A stretch of 40,149 nucleotides of DNA, from the NCBI GenBank assembly GCA_017416465.1, contig JAFQCK010000147.1:1-40149 (forward strand). Reading direction: 5' to 3'. The notes beneath the pieces were generated by a model. The model did not search any database. It was not told the DNA's origin and was given only the letters and a program-made list of their open reading frames with translations. The position numbers and the translations under genes were made by a program. The stretch comes from Lachnospiraceae bacterium. Its GTDB lineage: Bacteria; Bacillota; Clostridia; Lachnospirales; Lachnospiraceae. Numbering within the stretch: position 1 is the stretch's first letter; every line of letters starts with the position of its first letter. Below are positions 14,242 through 23,322 of this stretch, piece after piece.

Positions 14242-15861
14242 ATGTTTGATAGTAAAAAAATATTTGAAAAAATTAATCCATCAAAGAAAGTTGTAGCAAA
14301 GCCTATGATTGAAAATAATACGGATACACAAACAAATCAAATAGCAGTTGATAATGTTGAACATACTATGTATGAAATATTTACACCTGCAATGGGGATA
14401 GGAAAAAAATTTGTGATTACAGAAAATTCTATAATATATGGAAAAGACGAATATTTATATACACAACTTACACCTATATGCATAGTTAATCCGCCTATGC
14501 CATTATCAAATGGAACAGCCTCAACAAAAGTTGGTGGTAAGGAATTAGTTTTAGCTTTTGATTATAACCAAAAAAATCGATTTTCAAAGGCGATGGTTTA
14601 TGCAAATGAGAAAATTGATTTGCTAAGTGGAGTTGTAAGAAATTATAAGTATATGTTACAGTCAGAACAAGGAACAAAGATAGAAATTTATGAAGATTAT
14701 GTTATAATTTATGAATTGAAAGCGGGGTTAGGTAGTATAGTAGGCAATTCAATGGCAGGAGGAGCAGATGGTAAAGTAATATATTTTACAGATATGTCAG
14801 TTTCTTTAGTTGATACAGAAAGTAATACTTCATTACAGATTGTATATAATGATACTGAATTTGTAACTATTATACTTACTAATGACCAAATGAATTTGGC
14901 ACATGATATTATTACATATATAAATGATATACAGAATAATGGAATTAATGAGAATGAAATTATATTAAATAAATGGGAAAATATTAGTGGGACAGAAAAA
15001 GAATTTAGTTTAAATGGAAAAAGGTTTTCTGTTTCACAAGAGATGGATGAATTTAACTCTTATAGATTAAAATTTCAAGAATTTGCTTTGATTTGTACAG
15101 AGAATGCAAGAAGAGAATATGATAAAAAGGTACAAAATCTTGTAACATATGTAGAGTTTTTTCCGAAAATTTATTATAAATATCGTGATGTCTTGTTTAA
15201 ACAGGTAATGGATATACTTATTTCAGAAGGTATATGGACTGTTACAAAAGATTTGTTTGAAAATCAGCATACAGAAAATTTTCATATGGCATTAGATGAA
15301 TTTTCTGTTACACTTAAAAGTATGGAATTAACTTCACAAGCAAACCAAGAAAAAGTAGCAGGTGTTATGGGATTAGTGCCGAATTTAGTTGGAGGTGGTT
15401 TTGGATTGAAAGGGGCAGCAAAAGGAATTGCAACAGCTCAGGCATTTAATTTAGTTCGTGATGCAACAGAAAATAGTTTAACGAAAGCAGCGAGCAAAAT
15501 TAATCAGGCACAGCAAACTGAATTGTATGAACGTATAAATACGAAACATATGTTTAAACTGGTGTTTCTTGATTATTGGAGAGTATTTTTGTCGCTTATT
15601 AATGTATTGAATAAGAATGGAAAACAAATATGGTGTATGAACGATGAATTATGTAATCAAGCAAAAAATGTTTTTAGTAATTTATCAAATCCAAGCTTTC
15701 CACAAGATAAAGTTACAGATGTATTTTTAGATATTCTTAAAATGAATCCATATGATATTGAGTTTTATAAATATATGTTAGAAAAATATGGTGATAATGA
15801 AGAAACGAAAGCAATCAAAAATTATTTTGGTTATTATGAATTAAGTGATATAGAATTTTAG
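14242..15861 (+). CDS. Protein of unknown function with PH-like N-terminal region
   Basis: I do not recognise a named family for this 539-residue protein. Residues 1-45 are polar and low in complexity. Residues ~45-125 and ~145-235 are two beta-rich stretches with the alternating pattern of PH-like folds (for example KIEIYEDYVIIYELKAG and SLQIVYNDTEFVTIILTNDQMNLAHDII). A helical region follows, then a glycine-rich hydrophobic segment around residues 378-402 (VAGVMGLVPNLVGGGFGLKGAA) that could insert into or lie on a membrane. The C-terminus is helical and ends in NPYDIEFYKYMLEKYG. AGGAGG precedes the ATG at ideal spacing. It is driven by a perfect promoter carrying a candidate operator, opposite an XRE gene, and followed by a terminator. 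This is the layout of a tightly repressed accessory gene. Confidence 0.6.
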   Translation: MFDSKKIFEKINPSKKVVAKPMIENNTDTQTNQIAVDNVEHTMYEIFTPAMGIGKKFVITENSIIYGKDEYLYTQLTPICIVNPPMPLSNGTASTKVGGKELVLAFDYNQKNRFSKAMVYANEKIDLLSGVVRNYKYMLQSEQGTKIEIYEDYVIIYELKAGLGSIVGNSMAGGADGKVIYFTDMSVSLVDTESNTSLQIVYNDTEFVTIILTNDQMNLAHDIITYINDIQNNGINENEIILNKWENISGTEKEFSLNGKRFSVSQEMDEFNSYRLKFQEFALICTENARREYDKKVQNLVTYVEFFPKIYYKYRDVLFKQVMDILISEGIWTVTKDLFENQHTENFHMALDEFSVTLKSMELTSQANQEKVAGVMGLVPNLVGGGFGLKGAAKGIATAQAFNLVRDATENSLTKAASKINQAQQTELYERINTKHMFKLVFLDYWRVFLSLINVLNKNGKQIWCMNDELCNQAKNVFSNLSNPSFPQDKVTDVFLDILKMNPYDIEFYKYMLEKYGDNEETKAIKNYFGYYELSDIEF

Positions 15862-15918
15862 AAATGATACAGAAAAATAAAGTGTAAAAAATATTTTTGC
15901 TAATATATAGATTATTAC

Positions 15919-15955
15919 AAAACAGTTGTAAATAAAAATTACAGCTGTTTTTGTG
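15919..15955 (+). terminator. Rho-independent terminator after the 539-residue gene
   Basis: AAAACAGTTGTAA (15919-15931) pairs with TTACAGCTGTTTT (15939-15951), with one G-U pair, ending in a U-rich run. From here to the next gene at 16215 there is a promoter but no supported gene; the few ATG frames are under 20 codons and lack ribosome-binding sites. Confidence 0.75.
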
Positions 15956-16017
15956 TTTATATTAATTAAAAGAATCTAGATGGTTTTAGATAAGTAATGA
16001 GTTAAAATAATATATAT

Positions 16018-16045
16018 TTGCTGAAAAGTTAATAAATGATATAAT
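16018..16045 (+). promoter_or_regulatory. Probable promoter for the small genes at 16215-16772
   Basis: TTGCTG (16018-16023) and TATAAT (16040-16045) with a 16-bp spacer. It would give a leader of about 160 nt before the first small gene. The leader contains an unused ribosome-binding-site-like AAGGAAG at about 16062, followed by an immediate stop codon. Confidence 0.5.
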
Positions 16046-16214
16046 AAACAAAAATAAATATAAGGAAGTGAGTTTATAAAAGAACATATGGGATTTATTA
16101 TAACAATGTGATTTTTATGGAGATTTATTTGGATTAAATATAATGTGTTATAAAGAAAAATGTGAGTATAGAAATCATACTTTAACATAGTATTATTTTG
16201 GAAGGAGAATAATT

Positions 16215-16430
16215 ATGATATGGATTTTAGTAGCTGTATGTTTTGTGATAATTTTAGCAGTTTTTACAGCAGTTGTAATGTATTTTGTTTTAAAAAGGAG
16301 AAGTGATTCTGTTTTTGCGAGTAGGTATATTGTTAGTAGGTTTGAACCGGATAATACAGCAACTACGCTTATTGATATGATTGATTTTCATAAGAGACAC
16401 AAAAGTTTAAGTAAATACAATATTGAATAA
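16215..16430 (+). CDS. Small single-pass membrane protein, unknown
   Basis: A 71-residue protein with an N-terminal transmembrane helix (residues ~2-26, IWILVAVCFVIILAVFTAVVMYFVL) followed by a basic KRR stop-transfer motif and a ~40-residue cytoplasmic tail. The start is well supported by GGAAGGAG at nine-base spacing. It is 12 bp upstream of the next small gene on the same strand. No family recognised. Confidence 0.6.
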   Translation: MIWILVAVCFVIILAVFTAVVMYFVLKRRSDSVFASRYIVSRFEPDNTATTLIDMIDFHKRHKSLSKYNIE

Positions 16431-16442
16431 GGATTAAGATAT

Positions 16443-16772
16443 ATGGAAGAGATAAGTAATTTTAAATTTATATGGGAAGAATGGATAGTGCCATTAGTGA
16501 GATACATATATAATCAAACAGATGAGAAGTTTAGAGAATATTGTAACTTTAATATTCGTAAATTGGAAGAGTTATGTAAAAATTCAGAAAGATATTATCA
16601 ATATAAAAGAGAAGAATTGAAAAGTGCTTTTTATTGTAATAATTATAAAAAAAATTCTGAAACTGAGCATTATATGGATTTTCACAAACTTAGTGCGATA
16701 ATTATGTATCAACTCGAAGAACATAATAAAAGTTTGTTAATAACTGAAAAATCCCAAGTTCTATTATGTTGA
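16443..16772 (+). CDS. Small hypothetical protein, probably frameshifted near its 3' end
   Basis: A 109-residue soluble protein (MEEISNFKFIWEEWIVPLV...), rich in Tyr, Glu and Lys, with a helical pattern and a motif YMDFHKLSAII. I do not recognise the family. The last residues (SQVLLC) look unlike the rest. After the run of five A at 16747-16751, the frame one base over continues as NPKFYYVDNEYLKSIILMWQKI to a stop at 16818, which reads like real protein. A one-base insertion in this homopolymer, or a sequencing error, is the simplest explanation. The upstream spacing and the overlap with a membrane-protein gene suggest one transcript. Confidence 0.5.
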   Translation: MEEISNFKFIWEEWIVPLVRYIYNQTDEKFREYCNFNIRKLEELCKNSERYYQYKREELKSAFYCNNYKKNSETEHYMDFHKLSAIIMYQLEEHNKSLLITEKSQVLLC

Positions 16773-16844
16773 CAATGAATATTTAAAAAGTATAATATTA
16801 ATGTGGCAAAAAATATAATTAAGAACTTAAGGAGTAATGTTACA

Positions 16845-17753
16845 GTGCTTAAAAATTGTACCCTATGCCCGAGAAATTGTGGCATTAACAGAAATATTAA
16901 TAAAGGTTTTTGTGGTGCAACTTCGGATATAAAAGTAGCTAGAGCAGCACTTCATTTTATGGAAGAACCTTGTATAAGTGGCAAAGCGGGTAGTGGAACT
17001 ATATTTTTCAGTGGGTGTAATATGAAATGCTGTTATTGTCAAAATTATGAAATATCACATAACAACTTCGGTAAAGTAATTACAGAAGAAAATCTTGCGA
17101 ATATAATGCTTAATCTAGAGGAACAGGGTGCTAATAATATTAATCTAGTCACTGGGGTAATGTTTGTTCCGCATATTATAAAAGCAATTGATAAGATTAA
17201 GCATAAACTACATATTCCTGTTGTCTATAATACAAGTGGATATGAAAATGTCAGTACCATAAAGATGTTAAACGGATATGTTGATATTTATCTTACAGAT
17301 ATAAAATATTTTGATGATGAGATTGCTATAAAATATTCTAAAGCAGATAAATATTTTGAAAACTGTATTTTAGCAGTTGAAGAAATGATTAATCAGACAG
17401 GCCGACCGGTGTTTTATGATGGAAAGTGTTTTGATGATGAAGATGCATTACTTAAGTCAGGAACTATTATAAGACACTTAACTATACCGGGAGCCAGAAA
17501 AGATTCTATCAAGATATTAAATTATCTAGCAGAAAAATTTGATAAAAATGATTATATTTTAAGTATAATGAGTCAGTTTACTCCACATTATAAATGTAAT
17601 GAATATAAAGAAATTAATAGAAAGATAACCAGCTTTGAGTATAATTCGGTTGTAGATGAAGCTATAAGATTAGGACTTGATAATACTTATATTCAGGATG
17701 TAAGCAGTGCAAAAGAAGAATATACACCACCCTTTGATTTAGAGGGAATTTAA
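16845..17753 (+). CDS. Radical SAM protein, PflX-like (COG1313)
   Basis: A 302-residue radical SAM protein similar to pyruvate formate-lyase activating enzymes. The SAM cluster motif is CNMKCCYC (C58, C62, C65), and an N-terminal cysteine set CTLCPRNCGINR (C5, C8, C12) with a further GFCG is the hallmark of the PflX/COG1313 group. GTG at 16845 is chosen because AAGGAG stands at 16829-16834 and the family begins at the CxLCPR motif; an upstream in-frame GTG at 16803 would overlap the previous gene. Radical SAM activases create glycyl radicals, but the target of COG1313 proteins is not established, and no glycyl-radical enzyme is in this window. It is followed 17 bp later by an M18 aminopeptidase. 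Confidence 0.85.
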   Translation: MLKNCTLCPRNCGINRNINKGFCGATSDIKVARAALHFMEEPCISGKAGSGTIFFSGCNMKCCYCQNYEISHNNFGKVITEENLANIMLNLEEQGANNINLVTGVMFVPHIIKAIDKIKHKLHIPVVYNTSGYENVSTIKMLNGYVDIYLTDIKYFDDEIAIKYSKADKYFENCILAVEEMINQTGRPVFYDGKCFDDEDALLKSGTIIRHLTIPGARKDSIKILNYLAEKFDKNDYILSIMSQFTPHYKCNEYKEINRKITSFEYNSVVDEAIRLGLDNTYIQDVSSAKEEYTPPFDLEGI

Positions 17754-17770
17754 AAGAAAGGTATTTTATT

Positions 17771-19144
17771 ATGAGAGAGAATGCATGGAATAAATATTCT
17801 AAAGAAGATTTAATTGAACTTGAAAAGCTTTGTGATGATTACAGAGATTTCCTTGATAATGGAAAGACAGAAAGAGAATGTGTAAACATTACAATAGATA
17901 TGGCGAAAAAAGCAGGCTATACAGACATTAATGATTTAATTAAGTCAGGAAAAAAAGTAGAGGCAGGAGATAAAGTATATGCTTCTTTTATGGGAAAATC
18001 AATTGTATTATTTAATATAGGTAGTAAACCTATGGAAGAAGGCATGAATATCTTAGGTGCACATATCGATTCACCAAGACTTGATATTAAGCAGAATCCA
18101 TTATATGAGGAAAAAGAGTTAGTTTATCTTGATACTCATTATTACGGTGGAATTAAAAAGTATCAATGGGTTACAATTCCGTTAGCAATTCATGGTGTTG
18201 TGGTTAAAACTGATGGTAGTGTAATCAATGTTGTAATAGGTGAAGATGAAAATGACCCGGTTGTGTTTATTTCTGATTTGTTAGTACATCTTTCGCAAAC
18301 TCAGCTTGAGAAGAAGGGCGCAAAGGTTGTTGAAGGTGAAGATTTAAATATTATCATTGGTAATAAACCTTTAATGGGCGAGGAAAAAGATGCAGTAAAG
18401 AAAAATATAATCAAGTTATTTGAAGAAAAATATGGATTTTCAGAAGATGATTTTATATCTGCGGAACTCGAAGTAGTACCTGCAGGAAAAGCAAAGAATG
18501 CAGGAATAGATTCAAGTATGATTATGGCATATGGTCATGATGACAGAGTATGTGCATATACATCTTTAGTAGCTATGCTTTCACAGGGAAAAACTGATAC
18601 TACGTCATGTCTTCTTTTGGTAGCTAAAGAAGAAATAGGAAGTGTAGGAGCAACAGGAATGAAGTCAAAATTCTTTGAAAACACTCTTGCAGAGATTCTT
18701 AATCTCATGGGAATTTATAGTGAGCTTACACTCAGAAGAACACTTGCTAATTCTAAGATGTTATCATCTGATGTAAGTGCTGCATATGACCCAACTTATG
18801 CATCTGTTTTTGAAAAGAAAAATTCAGCGTATTTTTCTAAAGGAATTGTTATTAATAAATATACAGGAAGCAGAGGAAAATCAAGCTCGAATGATGCTAA
18901 TGCAGAATATGTTGGCTTAGTTAGAAAAATATTTGAAGAAAATAATATATCATATCAGACAGCAGAGCTTGGAAAAGTAGACCAAGGCGGCGGTGGAACA
19001 ATTGCTTATATTATGGCAGTATATGGAATGAATGTTATTGACAGTGGTGTGGCGGTACTTAATATGCATGCACCTAATGAAGTGGTAAGTAAGGCGGATG
19101 TATATGAGGCGATGAAGGCGTATGTGGCATTTATAAAATCCTAG
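17771..19144 (+). CDS. M18 family aminopeptidase (first of two)
   Basis: A 457-residue zinc aminopeptidase of family M18. Metal ligands and active-site residues are visible in GAHIDSPRLD (His and Asp), GHDDRVCAYTSL (bridging Asp), KEEIGS (catalytic Glu pair), SSDVSAAYDP (Asp) and VLNMHAPNEV (His). It is cytosolic, with no signal peptide. M18 enzymes remove N-terminal acidic or neutral residues and form large tetrahedral dodecamers. ATG at 17771 follows AAAGAAAGG, 17 bp after the radical SAM gene. A second, clearly different M18 gene lies at 30036-31370; this copy is the longer one and resembles the ApeA branch. Confidence 0.9.
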   Translation: MRENAWNKYSKEDLIELEKLCDDYRDFLDNGKTERECVNITIDMAKKAGYTDINDLIKSGKKVEAGDKVYASFMGKSIVLFNIGSKPMEEGMNILGAHIDSPRLDIKQNPLYEEKELVYLDTHYYGGIKKYQWVTIPLAIHGVVVKTDGSVINVVIGEDENDPVVFISDLLVHLSQTQLEKKGAKVVEGEDLNIIIGNKPLMGEEKDAVKKNIIKLFEEKYGFSEDDFISAELEVVPAGKAKNAGIDSSMIMAYGHDDRVCAYTSLVAMLSQGKTDTTSCLLLVAKEEIGSVGATGMKSKFFENTLAEILNLMGIYSELTLRRTLANSKMLSSDVSAAYDPTYASVFEKKNSAYFSKGIVINKYTGSRGKSSSNDANAEYVGLVRKIFEENNISYQTAELGKVDQGGGGTIAYIMAVYGMNVIDSGVAVLNMHAPNEVVSKADVYEAMKAYVAFIKS

Positions 19145-19179
19145 AGATTGTTTTAATTTGAAAGTAGATTATAATGTAA

Positions 19180-19222
19180 AAAAAGTAGGTTGTGGCTTAC
19201 ATAAGCTACGACCTACTTTTTT
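19180..19222. terminator. Strong bidirectional terminator
   Basis: A stem of about 19 bp around an ACAT loop (two G-U pairs) is flanked by A runs on the left and T runs on the right. It serves the M18 gene on the plus strand and the convergent minus-strand gene. Confidence 0.85.
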
Positions 19223-19275
19223 ATGTACTGAACATTTACAGCCAGTTTCTTTTGTATGATTTAAAAAATTTGTGA

Positions 19276-19812
19276 TTATGCAATTTGATTTAATTTTCTT
19301 TCAAAAATATTGTTCAGAATATAGTTTACATCTTCTAAAAGATAAACATCATTTTCTAAACAAAAACGTATAGCTAAATCTGTTTCTGATGAATTACTGA
19401 GTGCATATCCGGCTGATTTTAACAAAGCTCGGGCTTCACTTATATTTAAATCAAGTCCCAAACACACTGCAATAGCTTCCCATTTTTCAACATTTCTAAT
19501 ATTATCTTCTGTTTGCATAAATACCCTTGATTCAAGACCGTATTCATTACAAAGAGTTGATGCTTTAAGTTTATTTTCATTAAGATATATATCAACAATT
19601 TCAGAGAAATTATGAGGATTACCATGCTTTTCATACCATTCATTACATTTATCACGTTCAGGGTCTGATTTGAGTGTAAATTTTGAAAAAGCATATTTAT
19701 CACCGTCACGTTCTCTTACAAAGTGGACTTGTATAAAATTTTTAGCATCTTCACAGAATAAGTCAAGCTTCTTATTATTAGATTTTCTGTAAAATCTAGA
19801 AAAAATAGACAT
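19276..19812 (-). CDS. Standalone XRE-like C-terminal module, as found on clostridial macro-domain proteins
   Basis: A 178-residue protein. Residues ~1-60 are a short unrecognised region. Residues ~68-175 (FSEIVDIYLNENKLKASTLCNEYG... ALLKSAGYALSNSSETDLAIRFCLENDVYLLEDVNYIL) match a helical module that I know from the C-terminus of many clostridial macro-domain (O-acetyl-ADP-ribose deacetylase-like) and related proteins. Here it occurs without the macro domain. The module resembles a degenerate XRE helix-turn-helix. A start ATG at 19812 is supported by GGTGATTAA upstream on the minus strand. The function is unknown; a regulatory or interaction role is inference. Confidence 0.6.
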   Translation of the reverse strand: MSIFSRFYRKSNNKKLDLFCEDAKNFIQVHFVRERDGDKYAFSKFTLKSDPERDKCNEWYEKHGNPHNFSEIVDIYLNENKLKASTLCNEYGLESRVFMQTEDNIRNVEKWEAIAVCLGLDLNISEARALLKSAGYALSNSSETDLAIRFCLENDVYLLEDVNYILNNIFERKLNQIA

Positions 19813-19965
19813 TTAATCACCACTTTCATTTATCTTAAAAACTAAAAGTTTTAACTGACGAATAATATAATAACACATTTTTACCTAATATAAAACTAAA
19901 AATATTGCGAATTTTTTAAAAATGCATTATTATTAATGCTATGACAATATATTTTTGTGAAACTA

Positions 19966-20102
19966 TCATAATAACTACTTTGCGCATTTCGAATTACGAC
20001 TTGGGGCGAACAATTTGGCATTCTTTGTACGTCAAAGACGAACAAAGAACGACGAATTGTACGAACAACGGAGTGAGAGAATGCACAAAGTAGTTGTTAT
20101 GA
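19966..20102. repeat. 137-bp nested palindrome before lepA
   Basis: Arms of 23 bp (19966-19988 and 20080-20102) match at 21 positions, and the two differences are G-U compatible. Inside, ACAATT (20010-20015) pairs with AATTGT (20055-20060) and encloses a strong hairpin, TTCTTTGTaCGTC-aaa-GACGaACAAAGAA (20021-20049). A further ATTGCGAA/TTCGCAAT pair lies outside the arms. The compensating G-U changes hint at an RNA structure. It ends 49 bp before the lepA start. The rest of the 19813-20151 gap is AT-rich; a weak ATGACA-17-TATCAT promoter (19941-19969) could start a transcript at the left arm. Confidence 0.75.
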
Positions 20103-20151
20103 GGAATTTCGCAATTATTTATTTACGATATATTTGAAAGGAATTTTATAG

Positions 20152-21966
20152 ATGTCATCATATAATCAGGATAAAATCAGAAATTTTTGTATTATTGCAC
20201 ATATAGACCATGGTAAGTCTACACTGGCAGATAGAATTATAGAAAAGACAGGCCTTCTTACAAGCAGAGAGATGCAGGCACAGGTGCTTGATAATATGGA
20301 GCTTGAAAGAGAGAGAGGAATTACAATTAAGTCTCAGGCTGTAAGAACAGTTTATAAGGCTAAGGATGGAGAAGAGTATATATTTAATCTTATAGACACT
20401 CCGGGACACGTGGATTTTAATTACGAGGTATCACGAAGCCTTGCTGCATGTGATGGGGCAATTTTAGTAGTTGATGCTGCACAGGGTGTGGAAGCACAGA
20501 CACTTGCGAATGTATATATGGCACTAGACCATGACTTAGATGTTATGCCTGTAATTAATAAAATTGATTTACCGAGTGCAGAACCGCAGAGAGTAATTGA
20601 CGAAATAGAAGATGTAATCGGAATTGAAGCAGAGGATTCACCACTTATTTCTGCGAAAAACGGACTTAATATAGAAGATGTTTTAGAACAGATTGTAACT
20701 AAGATTCCGGCACCTAAGGGAGATAAAGACGCTCCGCTTAAAGCACTTATTTTTGATAGTATTTATGATTCATATAAAGGTGTAATCGTATTTTTCAGAG
20801 TTATGGATGGAACTATTAAAGTAGGTACACAGGTAAAAATGATGGCTACCGGTGCAACTGCAAATGTAGTTGAAGTCGGATACTTTGGTGCAGGTCAGTA
20901 TATACCTTGTGATGAACTTAGTGCAGGTATGGTAGGTTACTTTACTGCAAGTATTAAGAATGTTAAGGATACAACAGTAGGCGATACTATTACTGATGCA
21001 GACAGACCTTGTGATGAGGCATTACCTGGATATAAGAAAGTTAATTCAATGGTTTATTGTGGACTTTATCCTGCAGATGGTGCCAAATATGGAGATTTAA
21101 GAGATGCACTTGAAAAATTACAGTTAAATGATGCATCCCTTAATTATGAACCTGAGACTTCAATTGCTCTTGGATTTGGTTTCAGATGTGGTTTCTTAGG
21201 ATTATTACATTTAGAGATTATTCAGGAGAGACTTGAAAGAGAATATAATCTTGATTTGGTTACAACTGCACCGGGCGTTATTTATAAAGTGCATAAATCA
21301 AACGGAGAGATTATTGAGCTTACCAATCCGTCAAATCTTCCTGACCCATCAGAGATTGATTATATGGAAGAACCGATTGTAAAAGCGGAGATAATGGTTA
21401 CAACAGAGTTTATAGGTTCTATTATGGAACTTTGTCAAGAAAGACGAGGAGTATATAATGGAATGGAATACATTGAAGGTACAAGAGCATTACTTAAATA
21501 TGACCTTCCTTTAAATGAGATAATCTATGATTTCTTTGATGCACTCAAATCGCGTTCAAGAGGATACGCATCATTTGACTATGAGATGAAAGGTTATGAG
21601 CGTTCAGAACTTGTTAAGCTTGATATTCTTATTAATAAAGAAGAAGTGGATGCACTTTCATTTATTGTACATTCCGGTACAGCATATGAGCGTGGACGTA
21701 AAATGTGTGAAAAACTTAAGGATGAAATACCAAGACAGTTGTTTGAGATACCTATTCAGGCAGCTATAGGAAGTAAGGTAATAGCAAGAGAAACTGTTAA
21801 AGCTATGAGAAAAGACGTTCTCGCTAAGTGCTATGGTGGTGATATTACACGTAAGAAGAAACTTCTTGAAAAACAGAAGGAAGGTAAGAAGAGAATGCGT
21901 CAGGTTGGTAATGTAGAGATACCACAGAAGGCATTTATGAGCGTATTAAAACTAGATGATAAATAA
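20152..21966 (+). CDS. lepA: Elongation factor 4 (LepA) GTPase
   Basis: A 604-residue translational GTPase of the usual LepA length. G motifs are AHIDHGKST (G1), [10 protein letters not shown] (G2), DTPGHVDF (G3), NKIDLP (G4) and SAKNG (G5). The C-terminal LepA-specific domain is present and ends in [23 protein letters not shown] at 20152 follows GAAAGGA. LepA associates with the membrane and the ribosome and acts in translation initiation or back-translocation under stress. hemW follows 89 bp downstream, the common Firmicutes order; the usual hrcA-grpE-dnaK genes do not follow here. Confidence 0.97.
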   Translation: MSSYNQDKIRNFCIIAHIDHGKSTLADRIIEKTGLLTSREMQAQVLDNMELERERGITIKSQAVRTVYKAKDGEEYIFNLIDTPGHVDFNYEVSRSLAACDGAILVVDAAQGVEAQTLANVYMALDHDLDVMPVINKIDLPSAEPQRVIDEIEDVIGIEAEDSPLISAKNGLNIEDVLEQIVTKIPAPKGDKDAPLKALIFDSIYDSYKGVIVFFRVMDGTIKVGTQVKMMATGATANVVEVGYFGAGQYIPCDELSAGMVGYFTASIKNVKDTTVGDTITDADRPCDEALPGYKKVNSMVYCGLYPADGAKYGDLRDALEKLQLNDASLNYEPETSIALGFGFRCGFLGLLHLEIIQERLEREYNLDLVTTAPGVIYKVHKSNGEIIELTNPSNLPDPSEIDYMEEPIVKAEIMVTTEFIGSIMELCQERRGVYNGMEYIEGTRALLKYDLPLNEIIYDFFDALKSRSRGYASFDYEMKGYERSELVKLDILINKEEVDALSFIVHSGTAYERGRKMCEKLKDEIPRQLFEIPIQAAIGSKVIARETVKAMRKDVLAKCYGGDITRKKKLLEKQKEGKKRMRQVGNVEIPQKAFMSVLKLDDK

Positions 21967-22020
21967 GGTGTTTGTGGAAGTATGCATAAAGTGCTATTAA
22001 TTATAGTTTCACAAACGCCT
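21966..22020 (+). repeat. Three-way palindrome between lepA and hemW
   Basis: Fourteen-base arms (21966-21979 and 22007-22020) pair with two G-U wobbles. They enclose two tiny hairpins, GCAT-aaa-GTGC (21984-21994) and CTAT-taatt-ATAG (21994-22006), which share one base and so compete at the junction. There is no T run, so a terminator is unlikely. It starts at the last base of the lepA stop codon. The layout repeats that of the larger elements in other gaps of this window. Confidence 0.6.
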
Positions 22021-22055
22021 ATAATGAAAAAATAGAATGAGGTAGGATTTTTGAT

Positions 22056-23189
22056 ATGAAAGCAGGCATATATATTCATATTCCGTTTTGCAAACAAAAG
22101 TGTTTGTACTGTGATTTTGTTTCAAACTGTGGAAGTGATGAAGATATGCGTGGGTATCAAAAGGCTCTTCTAAATGAAATAGAATCAACAGTTATAAATG
22201 AGACTGTTGATTCTGTTTTTTTTGGAGGAGGAACACCATCAATATATCCTAAAGAATATATTGGTGAAATTATGGATTTGTTAAAGAAGAAAAATGTCCT
22301 ATCCCCGGATTTAGAATGTACCATTGAAGCAAATCCCGGAACTTTAAACTATGAGAAATTATGTTATTATAAAAGTGTAGGAATTAACCGAATAAGTATA
22401 GGTTTGCAGTCGGCAAATGATGAAGAATTAAAGGTGCTTGGAAGAATACATACATATGATAAGTTTATTGAGTCTTATGAACTTGCAAAGAAAGCAGGTT
22501 TTGATAATATTAACATAGATTTGATGAGCGCGATACCTTTGCAGACATTTGAGTCATATAAAGAAACTCTAAAAAAGGTAGTAGGACTTAATCCGACACA
22601 TATATCAGCATATAGCCTTATAATCGAAGAAGGCACACCGTTTTATGACAAATATTATGGTGATGATGAGTTTGAAAAGTTGTTACCTGATGAAGATACC
22701 GAGAGAAAAATGTATCATTATACAAAAGAATTTCTTTTAAAAAAAGGATATTCCAGATATGAGATTTCTAATTATTCAAAAGTTGGTTATGAATGTAAAC
22801 ATAATCTTAAATATTGGAGCAGAATAAATTATTATGGATTTGGTGTGGCAGCAGCATCTCTTGTTAATAATGTAAGGTATTTAAATACCGATAATAGGAA
22901 AGATTATGTTCAGGCTAATGGAGATATTACTAAGATAAGAATTGAAGAGAACGAGATACTTATAAATGAACAGATGGAAGAATATATGTTTCTTGGACTT
23001 AGAAAGGTTAAGGGGATTAGTATTAAAGAGTTTGAAAGGATTTTTGAAAAAAATGTTTATGATGAATATGGTGAAGTGATTAATAAGCATTTGGAAAATG
23101 GTTTACTTGAAATAAAAGAAAACAGAATTTTTTTAACAGATAAAGGTTTAGATGTAAGTAATTTTGTTATGTCTGATTTTCTTAAATAG
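22056..23189 (+). CDS. hemW: Radical SAM heme chaperone HemW
   Basis: A 377-residue protein with the radical SAM motif CKQKCLYC (C12, C16, C19) plus the HemW-type FGGGTPS SAM-binding element, and HNLKYW of the HemN/HemW C-terminal part. The extra cysteine of coproporphyrinogen dehydrogenase HemN is not in the required position, so this is the HemW branch, a heme chaperone, rather than a porphyrinogen oxidase. ATG at 22056 has GAGGTAGG upstream. It follows lepA on the same strand, a frequent pairing in Firmicutes. Confidence 0.93.
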   Translation: MKAGIYIHIPFCKQKCLYCDFVSNCGSDEDMRGYQKALLNEIESTVINETVDSVFFGGGTPSIYPKEYIGEIMDLLKKKNVLSPDLECTIEANPGTLNYEKLCYYKSVGINRISIGLQSANDEELKVLGRIHTYDKFIESYELAKKAGFDNINIDLMSAIPLQTFESYKETLKKVVGLNPTHISAYSLIIEEGTPFYDKYYGDDEFEKLLPDEDTERKMYHYTKEFLLKKGYSRYEISNYSKVGYECKHNLKYWSRINYYGFGVAAASLVNNVRYLNTDNRKDYVQANGDITKIRIEENEILINEQMEEYMFLGLRKVKGISIKEFERIFEKNVYDEYGEVINKHLENGLLEIKENRIFLTDKGLDVSNFVMSDFLK

Positions 23190-23322
23190 ATATGATGGAA
23201 GAGAATTAATGCATATACAAAGTTTACCGATACTAATGTCATAGGATTTTTTAGATAGATGAAAAAGGAACAATTTATATAAGTTTTTAGACTAAAATAT
23301 AGAAAGGTTAGTAAAAGTAAAA

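Noticed and set aside
16143-16190. A 15-codon ORF in the gap before 16215
   Set aside because: No ribosome-binding site and no likeness to known peptides; chance frame in AT-rich sequence.
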